A program made the translations under genes and the position numbers. The notes beneath the pieces were generated by a model that was not told the DNA's origin, searched no databases, and was given only the letters and a program-made list of their open reading frames with translations. From Cladobotryum mycophilum (taxonomy: Eukaryota > Ascomycota > Sordariomycetes > Hypocreales > Hypocreaceae): a stretch of 64,000 nucleotides of DNA. This document shows, piece after piece, positions 48,202-59,617 of the stretch (positions within the stretch are counted from its first letter, which is position 1; the number at the start of each line of letters is the position of its first letter). The DNA is taken from contig CM071589.1 of assembly GCA_036429605.1 (NCBI GenBank), forward strand, positions 4,216,001 through 4,280,000. The letters are read 5' to 3'.

Positions 48202-49362
48202 ATGGCGATGACACCTCAAATCAGCTCCAAATCCCCCACTATTCGACGCATACGTTAGTCTCTCCTACTAAATCCCCGCGGTTCTGGCTACAAGAGAGGA
48301 GTAAAGAGAAATCAAAGGGAGATGGGAACAGTATTTTTCTGTTCCTTTTTCTTTCTTCCTTTGTTCGATCTACGTATTTTTATATCGCATACTGATGTAG
48401 CAACCTCTAGTTCGTGAAGCCGCCGAGCTCTCCAACACACCGTCCCCCGATTACGCAGCAGAGCCTCTAGAGTCGGATCTCTTTGAATGGCACTTCACAC
48501 TCCGTGGCCCCCCCAACTCTGTCTACGGTGAAGGCATCTATCATGGTCGTATTGTTTTACCTCCGGCATACCCCCTGCGACCACCAAGCTTTCGCTTCAA
48601 CACACCAAATGGACGATTCGAAGCCAATCGCGAGATATGTCTTAGTATAAGTGGCCACCACGAAGAGACTTGGCAACCTGCTTGGGGTATTCGCACAGCT
48701 CTTGTCGCGTAGGCATTCAGCGCTCCCCTTGTTCTCCTTAATGAACATGTGTATAACTAAGTGGGTGAACTGGACTGATTGCATGCAGACTGCGCAGTTT
48801 CATGGAGACAGATGCTCGAGGCCAGCTTGGTGGCTTAGAGACAACGGAAGCAGTTCGCCGTCGGCTTGCTAAAGAATCAGGCTCGTACAGATGCTCTGTA
48901 TGCGCCAAAACAAATGCGGATATAATTGAAGAGAGTGAAAATCGTTGCAAAGATGAGTCCTTTACAGAGGAAAAGGTTGAAATTCCCCAGGAATTGAGCA
49001 TGGGCTGGAGGGATGAAATGGAGGCTGCCAAACCACAATCTAGTAGTGCTGTGCCGTCAAAAAATCGCTTAGCGACAGCGGGCGAAGATGAAGCATCCGA
49101 GGCCGAGCTTGCAGAAGGCTTTGTTCAAACTGCTCCCTATATAGCGGGCAGCACATCCACGGCAGTATCACATCGCACTCATTCACAACCAGGTCAAAAT
49201 ACACAGGACCCTACTAACCGCCTTCGTTATGGACAAACGGATACTGTCCGGCCAATGGAGAGACGTGGAGGTGATGCTGTACCGGCCTGGATTGACAGAG
49301 CGATAGTTGCGTTGGTGGTCATACTAATTGCTTTGCTACTGAAGGTATTTTTCGGGTTATAA
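48202..49362 (+). CDS. UBC6: ER membrane ubiquitin-conjugating enzyme E2 (Ubc6/UBE2J type)
   Basis: Tail-anchored E2 of ER-associated degradation, working with Doa10-type ligases. Three exons, 48202-48253, 48411-48708 and 48789-49362, give 307 aa, as expected. The UBC fold runs from SPTIRRILREAAEL to about residue 165. The active-site Cys94 lies in NREICLSIS, followed by HHEETWQPAWGIRTAL, the non-canonical catalytic region typical of Ubc6 in place of the HPN motif of ordinary E2s. A Ser/Glu-rich linker follows, and the last 22 residues (IVALVVILIALLLKVFFGL) form the C-terminal membrane anchor. The first intron is long (157 nt); its acceptor CTCTAG at 48405-48410 was chosen because it gives RRILREAAEL, while the upstream TAG at 48398-48400 would shift the frame. 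Confidence 0.92.
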
Positions 49363-49720
49363 CATTAAGTCGGGGTTCTACGTCAACATACTGGTGCCTA
49401 AATTCATTAAATGATAAGTTCTTAGGAGGTTGGCTTCTCCATAGTAACAACGAGGTTTTCAATCTTTGTGCTGGGGATTGGATTTAGCCACTATTGCAAA
49501 TGAGACTCTGGGCGTACTAATAACCAGAGGGTACTTGGATAGAGTCCTCTCAAACGTGTGATCAACCATAGAGCTTCTGTCACATGATTGACGCTGATCC
49601 ATATGTCTGTAGTCAATTCTAACTACCGATTCAATTGAAGTGCTTGCCCAGAGTATGTAATAGGTAATGTATAAAACAGCAGAAGATCTCCTTGCAAATG
49701 TTGGTGGCCCTGAAGCTTGC
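49363..49720. other. Convergent 3' region between UBC6 and TFIIIC subunit
   Basis: No gene or recognisable site is seen. Confidence 0.5.
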
Positions 49721-52700
49721 CTACCTAGTAGAATGCCATGGGACTGCTAACCACCACCACTCTCCCACTGTTATGCCCATCTCTCCAAGCATGGGTTCAA
49801 TAACTCCCGTCTTTCTCCCCCAATCTACAATAAGCCTTGCTTCGAATTCTTCTAACACAGGCCTCAGGACACAGCATACGCCCTCAAAACTCATTGAGCC
49901 TCGCGTAGCAAAAGCAAAGCAGAAAGCTCCAAGAATCTCAGACCACCTTCTCATATCCCTGTCGCCAAAGAAGTCAATCCACTGTGGTATTTCGCCTTTC
50001 AAACTGACTGCCGGCAAGTCTTCCTGTTGGACTGCCTTGAGGACCTCAATATCTTCGTTGAATTGATATCTCTCTGTTGGGACTGCTTTCAGCTGAAAGT
50101 GATAATAAGACTTAGGATACTTTCTGCTTTCGTAGTTCCCAGGCTCGAAACCGAACGGGATGTCAGGCACATCAAGGGGGACAATCTTTATCCTTCCTGT
50201 GGCGCTGAGATTCGTCAAGGCCATCATCGCGCCATCATTTAGCGTGTATGTGACTTCCATTTCCTCTTGGTGGCGGAAGGTCTCATCCATGAGTGACTTG
50301 AAAGCGGCCGCTTCGTTGTACTTTGATTGTTGGGAAATCTTGTTGATGGTCGATATATACCACTCGCTGAGCTTGTATGGTCGTCCACCAAGGGGCGGCT
50401 TTTTACTCCTGCATATAATTCGCTCTCTCGTTAAGTGATCTATGGCCGCTTTAAGCAGCACCGCACTTTGCTCAACATTTTTGGAGAGCTTCAGGAATTT
50501 CTCCTTGATTTGCTCGACAGAATACTTGGTGCTTGTACAACAGAGAGACTTAATCCAGGACTTGGCAACATCTAAATCATCCATGTCGGTAGAACCTTCA
50601 ATCACTCTCAATGATTGCTTAATTGCTACGGCACCAGGATCTGAGGTGACCGCTTCAAACCGCGAGAAGATAGACGATTGAACGTGGAAAAACTTCTCGC
50701 GCCAATCCTCGTCATGAATTCTAACATCTTCAAGTGTATATCGATTGTCCAGAAGTTCTCGGGTTCGTGGGATCTGAAAGCCTTCCTGACGGGGTATTTG
50801 CATCGTCCACCGGACAAGTTTATGCCAGTCATAATCCAATGGGGTTTCAAAGTCTAACATTGGCAGCTCGTCGTTCTCAAATGCGTCAATAAGCCTGGCT
50901 TGGAAAGCCTTTGTAAATTTTCTGATATAGGGGCCTTGTTCTTTGTAGGTGGACGACCAAAATCTTCGTAGACCTTCTAGCCCAACCTTGGGAAAGATAT
51001 TGACCAGAAGCCCCCAGTCAACTGCCTTGTCTGCACCCCCAAGCAGCACACGAACTGCAACGAACGCTGCCATTAGTTCGGCCCTATTTTCTGAATAACC
51101 ATCTTCTCCTAACTTAGGCACCTGCGATTCATCATCATTATTCGTAATTCGCTGAGGAATAGCGGTTAGGGCCCGAGTTACGAGGGCCACCCTCTTGATT
51201 CTTGCTTGCTGGAACGCCTCGGTGATTTCTAGCACGATCCTGGGTCGTTGGGGTTTGGCAACCTCCACATTTAATCGAGTTTCTTCATCACCGCCACCGT
51301 CGTCGCTTGATGATGAGGATGACGTTTCCGGGTCTTGTAGTATAGTGCTAATCGATTCCATAGTCTTCTGACCTTCTGACGGCCAGTCCAGGTCGGGGCG
51401 TGTTGTGATATTATGTGATCCTGCCACAAAGTCAACAAAGATGTTGTGTGGTCCAGCCGCTAGACGTGGTGCGTTAATGAAGGACGCCATCCACGTCAAC
51501 TCTAGGTCTAGGCAAGCCTTTAATCTCTCTTTGAACTCGAGGTGTGGTCCCTTCACGCCTGCAATAGAAGATCGCCTTCTCACTCTACTTGACGAGGTGC
51601 GCCTCTCAATATTCTGCACAATTGTTGCCCAGGCGAACCAATCCTTGTCCGGCATCCACCCACGCATTGTGAAACTGGCACCACTGTTGCCCTCGAAATA
51701 ATGAGGTTCCAGAACCGGCCAAGACCCATGACGACTAGTGATTGACTTCACGGGCTCCACCAACGTCACCTTCAAGGAGCTCTCTGCAAACAGCTGAGGA
51801 TCCATATTTGCGATATCTTCGTCTTGTTGGGGTTGAAGTATTTCTTCTCTGTGGAAACGGGTTTCCTCAACCGCCTGACCCGGTGGTTCATCTTCCAGAA
51901 ACGTATTAGGTGCAAGGAATTTTATCTCTGCATCAGGCTTTGTCAATGTCAAGAACTGATTCTCATGAGATAGGTCATAGTTAGGATGCCAGGCTTCAGT
52001 GGCCCATGTGATGTGGTATTCGTCCTGCATTTCGAGAGAAAGGGCAGCATTCTTATTGTAATCTCGTGCGCTCGACACATATCTTCGTCGCTTGACAGTA
52101 TTGGCGGTGTCACCGGATGCATCAGGGCCCCTTTTTGCAGCAATTTGCGCAGCATACACTGGAGCATCTAATTCGGCCACTTCACCAGCAAGCAGCCGGC
52201 GTCCTCGGCGAATATCTTTCCTTTCCTGGGGTTCAATCTCGATATCTAGTGCTAAGAATGTCTCTGGCACAAACAATTGAGGATGAACCTGTTTGATCCT
52301 ATCAAGGATAATTAAGGATTCGGGAGAGAAGGCATCCAGGTGAGGCAGAGTAATGATCTGGCATTTGGAAAACAGACCATTCTGGCCCTGGAATCCATGC
52401 CAATGCTCTAAAGCTGACTTCATTTTGAGCATGCGACTTAGCGCCCATTGACAGTCTTTCGATTTCGGAATTGGCTCGGTCGGAAACCTCGCATTCCAAA
52501 CTGTTGTGAAAGCACGCCACAAAGATTCTCCCCCGGGCAGTACACCTTTGTGTTCCATGAGCATATCCATTATCACGGATGAGATGCGATCAGCAACTTC
52601 ATTCCTTGACACTTTCTTGCGAGGGTGGTTTTCGCTCTGTGTCCTACATTCTTCTCCTTTTTGCGAATCAGACCTGATAATGACATCTTCTTGACCACGG

Positions 52701-55529
52701 CATTCAGTCTGAGAACTATGGGCGAGATCTTCTTGTGTGAATGAAGAATTTAGCCTTGGGTCCAATAGAACAGGCTCCTCCGCGATACTACCCAAGGTGT
52801 TGGCGCCAGCTAGCGGTTGGGAATCAGCAACCTCTAGCTGAGACTCGTGGTGCCTATGTCTCTGGCTCAGACGGTGTAGACGGTTTTCTAGTGAATATAT
52901 TTGTCGTAGTTGGCTCATATTCTCACGAACGAGAAGTGCCTGGCCGATGTTTAAGGAGGAAACTTTTGCTGGTCTGTCGGGCTCAAATATTGCTCGCTTG
53001 GGTTGCCTTTCATGCTCTCCTTTTACAAGGTTCTCTTCTTCATTAGGCTGGTTGGCTAGTTGTATATCATCATTATGAGAAGACACAGCGCCATCATCCA
53101 CGAGGGTGACTCCCTTTTGTGGTCTGAACTCAACAGAGGAGTTCCTGGAAACTCTCCCTGGAGAGATAGAGCCATTTGTCGAGACAGGAGCAGGCCTCCT
53201 CCGACGTGTTACCTCCACAGTTAAAGGCACCCATGATGAGTTGCAAGAAGTTTTTGATTTCTCAAGATGATACTTCAGACCAATGTCGTTTTTCCATGAT
53301 CCTCCACACTTGTCGCATTTCCATGGTTTGGAGTTCGACCCTTCATCTTCAATTTGTCGACCACCTCGGCCTCGGCCTCGACCACGGCCTCGACCACGAT
53401 TACGTCCCCGACCCCCGCCACCTCCTCTATTTAGTACTGTTGTGCCATTTGTCTTCGATTCTCCAGATTCGTCAAATTGTGGACCTTTGTCATCTGCTCC
53501 AGTATCTAACTCTAATTCACTTGTAGGCTCTGGTTTCTCGGCGTCTTGGGCGCCACTATGTGTCGTCCAAGGCTCAGAATGGAACGTTTTCAAGACACTC
53601 GGTAGTATCTTGAGGTTGATGATGAGCGATTTTCTTTTCTCTTGATCTCTTCGCTGATCCTGTAAATCGTGCATCGTAGTGCCTTGTATTTCATCACCCC
53701 GAGGAGAGTTCCGCGCCATTTCTCTTGGAAGAAGCTCTGGCACAGCGGTCTCTCGTAAAACCGTCTCCTCCAGAACAGTCTCTTCTGGGGCATTCTCCCC
53801 TTGGACGATCTCCTCGTGTGTATCATTGCGAGGCTCCCCTCTGTGTTTTCTCGGTCGTCCTCGTTGTTTAGACTGGGCTGGTCCAAAATTACAGAGGTCG
53901 GACAACACGGCGGATGTCAAGATATGAGGAGTGGAAGAGAAGCCATAGCCCCCAGATGCAGAGCAGGAGGGTTCATTAACCACCTTTTGGATAGAGTACC
54001 GGTAAGATGCAACTTTGCCGACTCTAAAATGCTCGCTCTTCACCTGTAAATGCCTCAAGTGAGTGGGTTGAATACCTGGTGTAGACATAGTTGTTGTCAT
54101 CGACGAAAGAAAACGGGTAAAAGTCGCACCCAAAGTAATCCCGTAGATGTCCGGGTTCGTCAGTCCGGCGCTACCAAACGCTATTATGGCCTTCACAACC
54201 GTTGCTGGAAGTGGTAGGTCAATAGACCAAGGCGGGACGGCGTTGAGCCGCGATGAGCCTGCCTGGGGATAGGCGAATAGGTCTGGTCTTCCACTCCCAT
54301 CATAATTGTATAGCTCGGGATTTCTAGATGGCTTACCAGGACGTTTCCCCGTAGCTAAGAAGATGGACCAATCTTTTGTAGTGAGGTTTCGGTTGAATCT
54401 AATACAGTCCTTGAACACTTTGTTATCAAGCTTTGCGGCAACATATCTGATAGCATCCCGTGCATTGAGGAATCGGCAAACCTTGGATACAACTTTCATC
54501 TGCCAACGCATTCCGAGGACCCCTAGTTTTGCCTTGAGATCTTGCATACGCATAACTCCCCACTCTTTGCAAGTGGCCATGATTGTCGTAGCCAGAGCAG
54601 TATAGTCCACCGATTCACCAGTCCACCTAGTATGCCAGGGAACAGGTTCAAGATTAACAGCCAGAACCTGACGGGAAAGATTCATCTCTGCTTCAGGCTT
54701 TGAGGCAGAACCCGCGCCCCGCGGCAATGGAGGGGCAAATGGCTTAAGCCATAGCTTGCTTGTTTTTGTGCCTCTCACAAGGGTGGTTCTCTTGGTGATG
54801 TATCCCTTTTTAACAAGCGCATCAGTTCGTTTGGGTACAGATCGTTTGTCCTGCTCAACTAGCCGACCGAGGTCACCCTGCAATATCCCCTGGTCCTTTT
54901 TCGATGCAATGCCCAGCAAGAGAAGCCATTCAGAGCGAGGTACGCGTTTATAGTCAACGGAATGGCCCGTAATAGCTTCCCACATTGTCTCTTCTGAGGC
55001 ATAAATTTTTACATCCCCAGGTCCGTCAAGAGAAGGATCCATCACAGATCTTACAGCCTGTCCCAGCGCAAATTCGACATTGCCACGCTGACCATTCGAG
55101 GTAGGCTCAGTCAGGCGTAATACTTCGTTTAATGTTAGTTGGTTGTATTTTTTGCTAGGGCCAACAGAGATGTCATCTCGTTCGACAATCCATCTCCATA
55201 TTGTCGCGATACCTTGATCCGACACAATAGTCCTCGAGTCCTGAGGCAATGCTGCCCATTCAACATGGTACAAAGCACCACCAGATGAGCTGGGCGTGGA
55301 TTTCACTGCATTAATGAAATCGGAGATAGAACATCCTGTAAGAAATACGTCAATATTCCGTTCTCAAACAACCTAGAAATTAAACGCATGAATATGAAGA
55401 AAAGGAACCTCATCGCGTCCGTTTGCAAAAAGTATGCACGGCAGAACTTGTCACAAACTCACCTTCTTCCCCAGCACAGGCGATGAACATTAATAGGCGC
55501 GCAATCAGTCCTTCAAGCTCCCACGCCAT
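49721..55529 (-). CDS. TFC3: TFIIIC largest subunit (tau138/Tfc3, B-block binding)
   Basis: Subunit of RNA polymerase III factor TFIIIC that contacts the B block of tRNA promoters. Two exons on the minus strand, 55529-55463 and 55335-49721, give 1893 aa; long exon 2 is open throughout. The N-terminus (MAWELEGLIARLLMFIACAG) and the winged-helix B-block domain at about 130-195 (SEWLLLLGIASKKDQG, LVEQDKRSVPKRTDALVKKG) match the family. Mid-protein features are an AT-hook-like QRGRPRKHRG (about 515), Glu/Thr-rich repeats, an RG-rich run (about 655-680) and a C2H2-type finger KCDKCGGSWKNDIGLKYHLE with a later Cys (about 690-720). The C-terminal half carries further winged-helix-like segments. The length is far above the roughly 1160 aa of yeast Tfc3 but usual for Pezizomycotina, as far as I know. 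The intron splits Gly23. Confidence 0.9.
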
Positions 55530-55816
55530 GATGATTCCCAAGATGTGAATCTTTTCATGGTAGATTAAAGTCTTAAATTCAAATGGCTTTGACAAGGAAA
55601 TTATGCATTCGGGCGAATTGAACGGACGACCAACGGCACATGACGGCAAATTTGCCTTTGCTAAACTTTTTTCCCCGAATGAATTTTTTACCAGCGCTCG
55701 AAATAGGCTACCCTGCTGACATAAGCATGAACTTCGAGCAGCAAAGGCAATGATGGCGCCCTAGGAAATGAAGACTACTCAGTTTAATCTTGATATACAC
55801 AGTATATTAAGTGTTT

Positions 55817-56785
55817 CTATTTCTTCTGTTTCTTTTGTAAGCTTAATTTTGCCTGTTCGTGCTCCCGTATCTTCCTATATGCTTCCACAACATCATTCCT
55901 GGCTGCTTGAAGCTCTTCACGACGACGCAAACTTCCAGCAGCCTTGGGGATATTGTCAACATCAACTCCTGCTCCGCCAACTTGGAGTAGTTTGGCCGTT
56001 TTCTTGTGTAGCTCTGGTGGAGCCTGGGCAACATCGTGAAGACCAACTTTAGCCTCAGCTCTTTTCTTCTTCAACACGAGCCAAGGATCCTCATCGTCAC
56101 TATTGCCTCCACGACCTTTGCCCTTCTTCTTCTTCTTCTTCTTTCCAGAAGGATCCTCATTTTCGTTAGCAAAAGCTTTAGAGGTGAGGATCCCAGCAGC
56201 GTCATTCTCTAAATCTTGTTCAGCTATCCTCTCCAGTTCTTCCTCCTTTTCATCCTGGATCTTGCGTTCCTCTGCTCGCCATTGGTCATAAAGTTTATGC
56301 ATCTTGCGCTCCTTTCGTGTTTTATGCACTTTCATACCAATTTCATCCTTCCCATCTTTTGTTTTCGTCTTCTTAGTAAGGCCTGATACCGGTAGGGCGC
56401 TGTCGACGCGAGCAGCAAATGTTCTCAGGTTCTCGCCTGGGCGGATGCGTGGAACCTCGGGATTAGCTTCGGTTGCTAATTTCACCTTGCTTCCGTTCCC
56501 ATCATCGAGGCCTGATCTAATCCTTTTACCCTGTGCAACCGCCATGAGCCTTTTGAATGCTCGAGGTGCGTCATCGGCTTTCGCACGGGTTTTTCGTTGT
56601 TTTTTCGCTGCCTGTGGCCCTGGCACTATGTTTTGTTTCTTGTTTCCTACTAATAAGGGACGTGCCGTCTGCGTCGGTGGCAGGTTGAATCTGTGAGAAA
56701 TAAGCCTGTGTATCAATTCTCTTGGGTCTCGGCAAACCTACTCTGCATCATCGTCTCCTCTCTTTCGTTTGTGCTTGTGAGGCAT
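55817..56785 (-). CDS. Basic coiled-coil protein, probably nuclear or nucleolar, function unknown
   Basis: Two exons on the minus strand, 56785-56742 and 56690-55817, give 305 aa. The protein starts MPHKHKRKRGDDDAEFNLPP, then TQTARPL, a Lys/Arg-rich stretch, RAFKRLMAVAQGKRIRSGLDDG, the block IRPGENLRTFAARVDSALPV, a charged helix KMHKLYDQWRAEERKIQ, a poly-Lys run (KKKKKKKGKGRGG) and a basic C-terminal helix ending SLQKKQKK. High Lys/Arg content and poly-Lys point to the nucleolus. The short conserved-looking blocks are reminiscent of CCDC137/C1orf131-like ribosome-related proteins, but I cannot assign a family. It lies tandem to, and upstream of, nothing obvious; its stop is 287 bases from the TFIIIC start on the same strand. 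Confidence 0.8.
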
Positions 56786-58710
56786 TGCGTTTCGGTTACT
56801 GGTCTATGACGTTCGATAATTGGCATTACGCGATTCCCATCCAGAAATTTTCTCCAACTGATCAATATCTGAAGTTGTTGTGTTATTGCACCAATCCGAA
56901 GTTGATGATGGAGATAGCTTTTTTTCTCCCCTGGCCAATGGTACTTGATATCCGAGAATTGCTGCTGCACGTCATGTAGTGGAGCGAGCTACTCTCGTTA
57001 TCGATTAACAACCGCAGACAAGGAAAGTTGTATTGCATTTTAGGTCACGGTAATCCCTACAGTGTGGTTGTGTGTTATGGTAGCCTTATGGTACTGAGAA
57101 CCTCCTTGACGACGATAAGCATCAGAAAAAAAAAGCTATGACAATTAGGTGATGATTTATTATTTATTAACATATAAACTCTGCACATTAATGTTTTGAT
57201 AACAAGGGCAACATTAGTAAGTACTCTGCTGATGCAACATGCTCGTGGCTTTAGGGTAGCAAAGTTCTCAACATGTATATATATACCCTCCCTCCCTCTG
57301 TCCCGCATGTTAGGCTTAAGAACGTAACCTAAACTATGGCAACAAGCGGTAAGATGACAATTATAGATTAGCTTTATAAATAAATAAAACTCAGATAAAT
57401 AAAGAGTGGAAAGGTTTAGCCTGCCATGAATTCGTGGCCTCCGTACGGCCGAGAGAGTTTATCGTCACTTGTCTCCACAGTGACAGCACGTTTCTGTGAT
57501 TTATGACAGGTGAGGGAGGCGAGGACGCATTTGCTACCTCGAAAAGGTAACGACTAGCGAGGTTGTGGAAAACAATGGCATCAACTTCATCCACGGGACG
57601 TGTCTTTGGTACTATACGTGGAGTCTTACGTTCAAAATGATACTATCGGCCCGAGTTAATGATGGAAGGAAGAACTACCATCTTCTAAGCTTGCTGATCT
57701 GCGCAGATTACGAACCAATAATGCTATGAAACTACGAGGTTACTTGTATGCCACGTGTTAAATCATCTTGGCGCTCTATCGGATACACAGGCTTGCTACT
57801 GTCACTAGCTCGACCTACGACCAGTCCGCAAATACTTACTGTAAAAGGTTATGTGGGCATTGATAGAAAAAGACTCATACATGCAGTATTTCCTTTCTGG
57901 TAGTTGCTATATGAACTCTATTATCTGTTCTTTTGCTAAGAAATTAACTTACGTAGGGGAATAAACGGACGTGATCAATGAAATATAAGGAGCGGATGCC
58001 TCAAACAACTTGGGTCAAGTAATGTTTCAAGGCGTGATAAAGACATCCCAAAAATGCTTAAGTAGTCTTGGGGAATCCTTGCATCCTGACTTGAGAAATG
58101 GATCCAGGGGAAAGGTTTAACGTTTCTGCTATCTCTTTCCTGGGGTCCAAGAGTCTGGAGAAGAGCCCCAAAACAATAAATCGTGTCGCTTAATGAACTC
58201 ACATTATTGGGGAACCCAGAGGTAAGATTCACCGGGTCGAAGCAAATACCATAGAATGACCTAAGCGTTGCCTAAGGTGAAGAACAATATTAAGGAAATG
58301 AAACTAGCATCTACCCGAATCATCAGCAGCAGTAGCAAACAATTACCTGACCTGTTTCTGTAGTCTAGGGAGAAGCTCCTTCCCGAACGCGTGCGAGGTT
58401 TTGTTTCAACTCGTGATGCCAAGACCTCTGAATGCGGGTGGCGAAGCCAATCACCAAAGGAACAATATGAACGAACAATGTCAAACCATATGGCGGATAT
58501 TGGGACACACCCGGATCTGTTTGCGGACCACGGGAAACATGTTCAACGGCTTGTTCATTGCTTTAACAGTTATAAATATGTCTTCTTCTGCCTCCATCAT
58601 AACCTTTATCATCAAACGACAACCGCCATCAATCGCAGCAACAATCTTCAAAGATCTCTCACACAACTAAACCCTTCATTTTCTGCATCACCAGCACCCA
58701 AACCGAAAAA
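56786..58710. promoter_or_regulatory. Long intergenic region upstream of the pheromone gene
   Basis: About 1.9 kb without a supported gene. Short frames on both strands (for example 57391-57594 and 57975-58232 on the minus strand) carry no motif and no plausible introns. A short GA/TC and TATATATA stretch lies near 57,270-57,300. Long upstream regions are common for regulated pheromone genes. Confidence 0.45.
58570..58579 (+). promoter_or_regulatory. TATA-like element of the pheromone gene
   Basis: TTATAAATAT lies about 132 bases before the pheromone ATG. The sequence between them is rich in CA and CT (CTCTCACACAACTAAACCC) and looks like the leader of a highly expressed fungal gene. Confidence 0.45.
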
Positions 58711-58794
58711 ATGCCTTCTACCCAGACTTCCGTTCCTAAGACCAACGGCGTTGGTGATGGCAAGTCAGGCCACCTCGGCTGCACTGTCATGTAA
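58711..58794 (+). CDS. a-factor-like lipopeptide mating pheromone precursor
   Basis: A 27-residue frame with no intron. It starts MPST, is made of Ser, Thr, Pro, Asn, Gly, Lys and Asp, and ends GCTVM followed by a stop. A C-terminal CaaX box (CTVM) on a tiny hydrophilic precursor beginning MPS is the hallmark of the farnesylated, carboxymethylated a-type pheromones of Sordariomycetes; such precursors are usually 20-35 aa. After prenylation, AAX cleavage and N-terminal trimming the mature peptide would be exported by an ABC transporter of the Ste6 type and sensed by the Ste3-like receptor of the opposite mating type; that is family knowledge. Support here is the motif set, the TATA-like element and the CA/CT-rich leader. 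A minus-strand frame across the same bases shows no motif. Confidence 0.8.
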   Translation: MPSTQTSVPKTNGVGDGKSGHLGCTVM

Positions 58795-59617
58795 ATGACA
58801 TCTCGCTCCCTTCTTAGGGCTGGCACATCAATGATAATGCAAACAAAACATCTATTGTCATGACCGGCCCATACAGGAGCAGCAAACTCTACCAAGTACA
58901 CGCCGACTTGAAGCTGTGCTTGCACATCAACTCCACATCTTCCAATAACTTGTTCGACATATATCGCATTGACAGGCCATTGATCGCGCGGTAACGTGAG
59001 CGCAAAGGCCTTTTTTACTTGATCTCGCCAACTATATACTGGCAATGAAACGAGCAGGAGGACAGAGAGCGGGTGACGACGGATGACTTATGACTGGGCG
59101 GGGGGCATGGTTTGACTCTCTGGGATTAGCATGTATTTAATTCACTTCAATTGATGTCTTTTATGGAAGACAAATGTCACATGAAAATATTTGAGCATCT
59201 CGTGACGGAAAATATGTTTGATATACCCAGTAGATAAGCGCAGAAGAAAACGGGGAAAGTTGGTTGTTGTTGAATGCTATATGTATAATCTGGAGGGGCG
59301 TTCATTTGTCACTAATTTTTTTGACAAAAGCTAGCCTTAGCTGAGATTAGCCAATGGATGTCCGAAGTGGAGGCGTGCAGTGCGGCACCTCGTTCAAAAG
59401 GGCCAGTCAGTGGGGGGATCATGCACGCTACGAATGGTGCAGACCAGCGCTGTTGAGAAGGCGGTGAGAATTTCGTACGGGCAGAATTCTGGAGATTTTT
59501 CCAAACAATGGAAAAAGCAGCGACCAGTCTTGCTGAACAAACTACTTACATTTGGGCCACCCTCAGGGTATACTTGACAACCTGCGATCCAGAAGAAAAA
59601 AACAGGTTAAAGGAAAG
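58795..59617. other. Pheromone gene 3' flank and EBP2 promoter
   Basis: No gene is supported. An in-frame upstream ATG of the next gene exists at 59552 but would add a 22-residue extension without family resemblance. Confidence 0.45.

Noticed and set aside
58391..58798. Plus-strand 135-codon frame and minus-strand 128-codon frame (58659-59045) over the pheromone gene
   Set aside because: Both lack recognisable motifs. The plus frame starts upstream of the TATA-like element and reads the pheromone codons out of frame.
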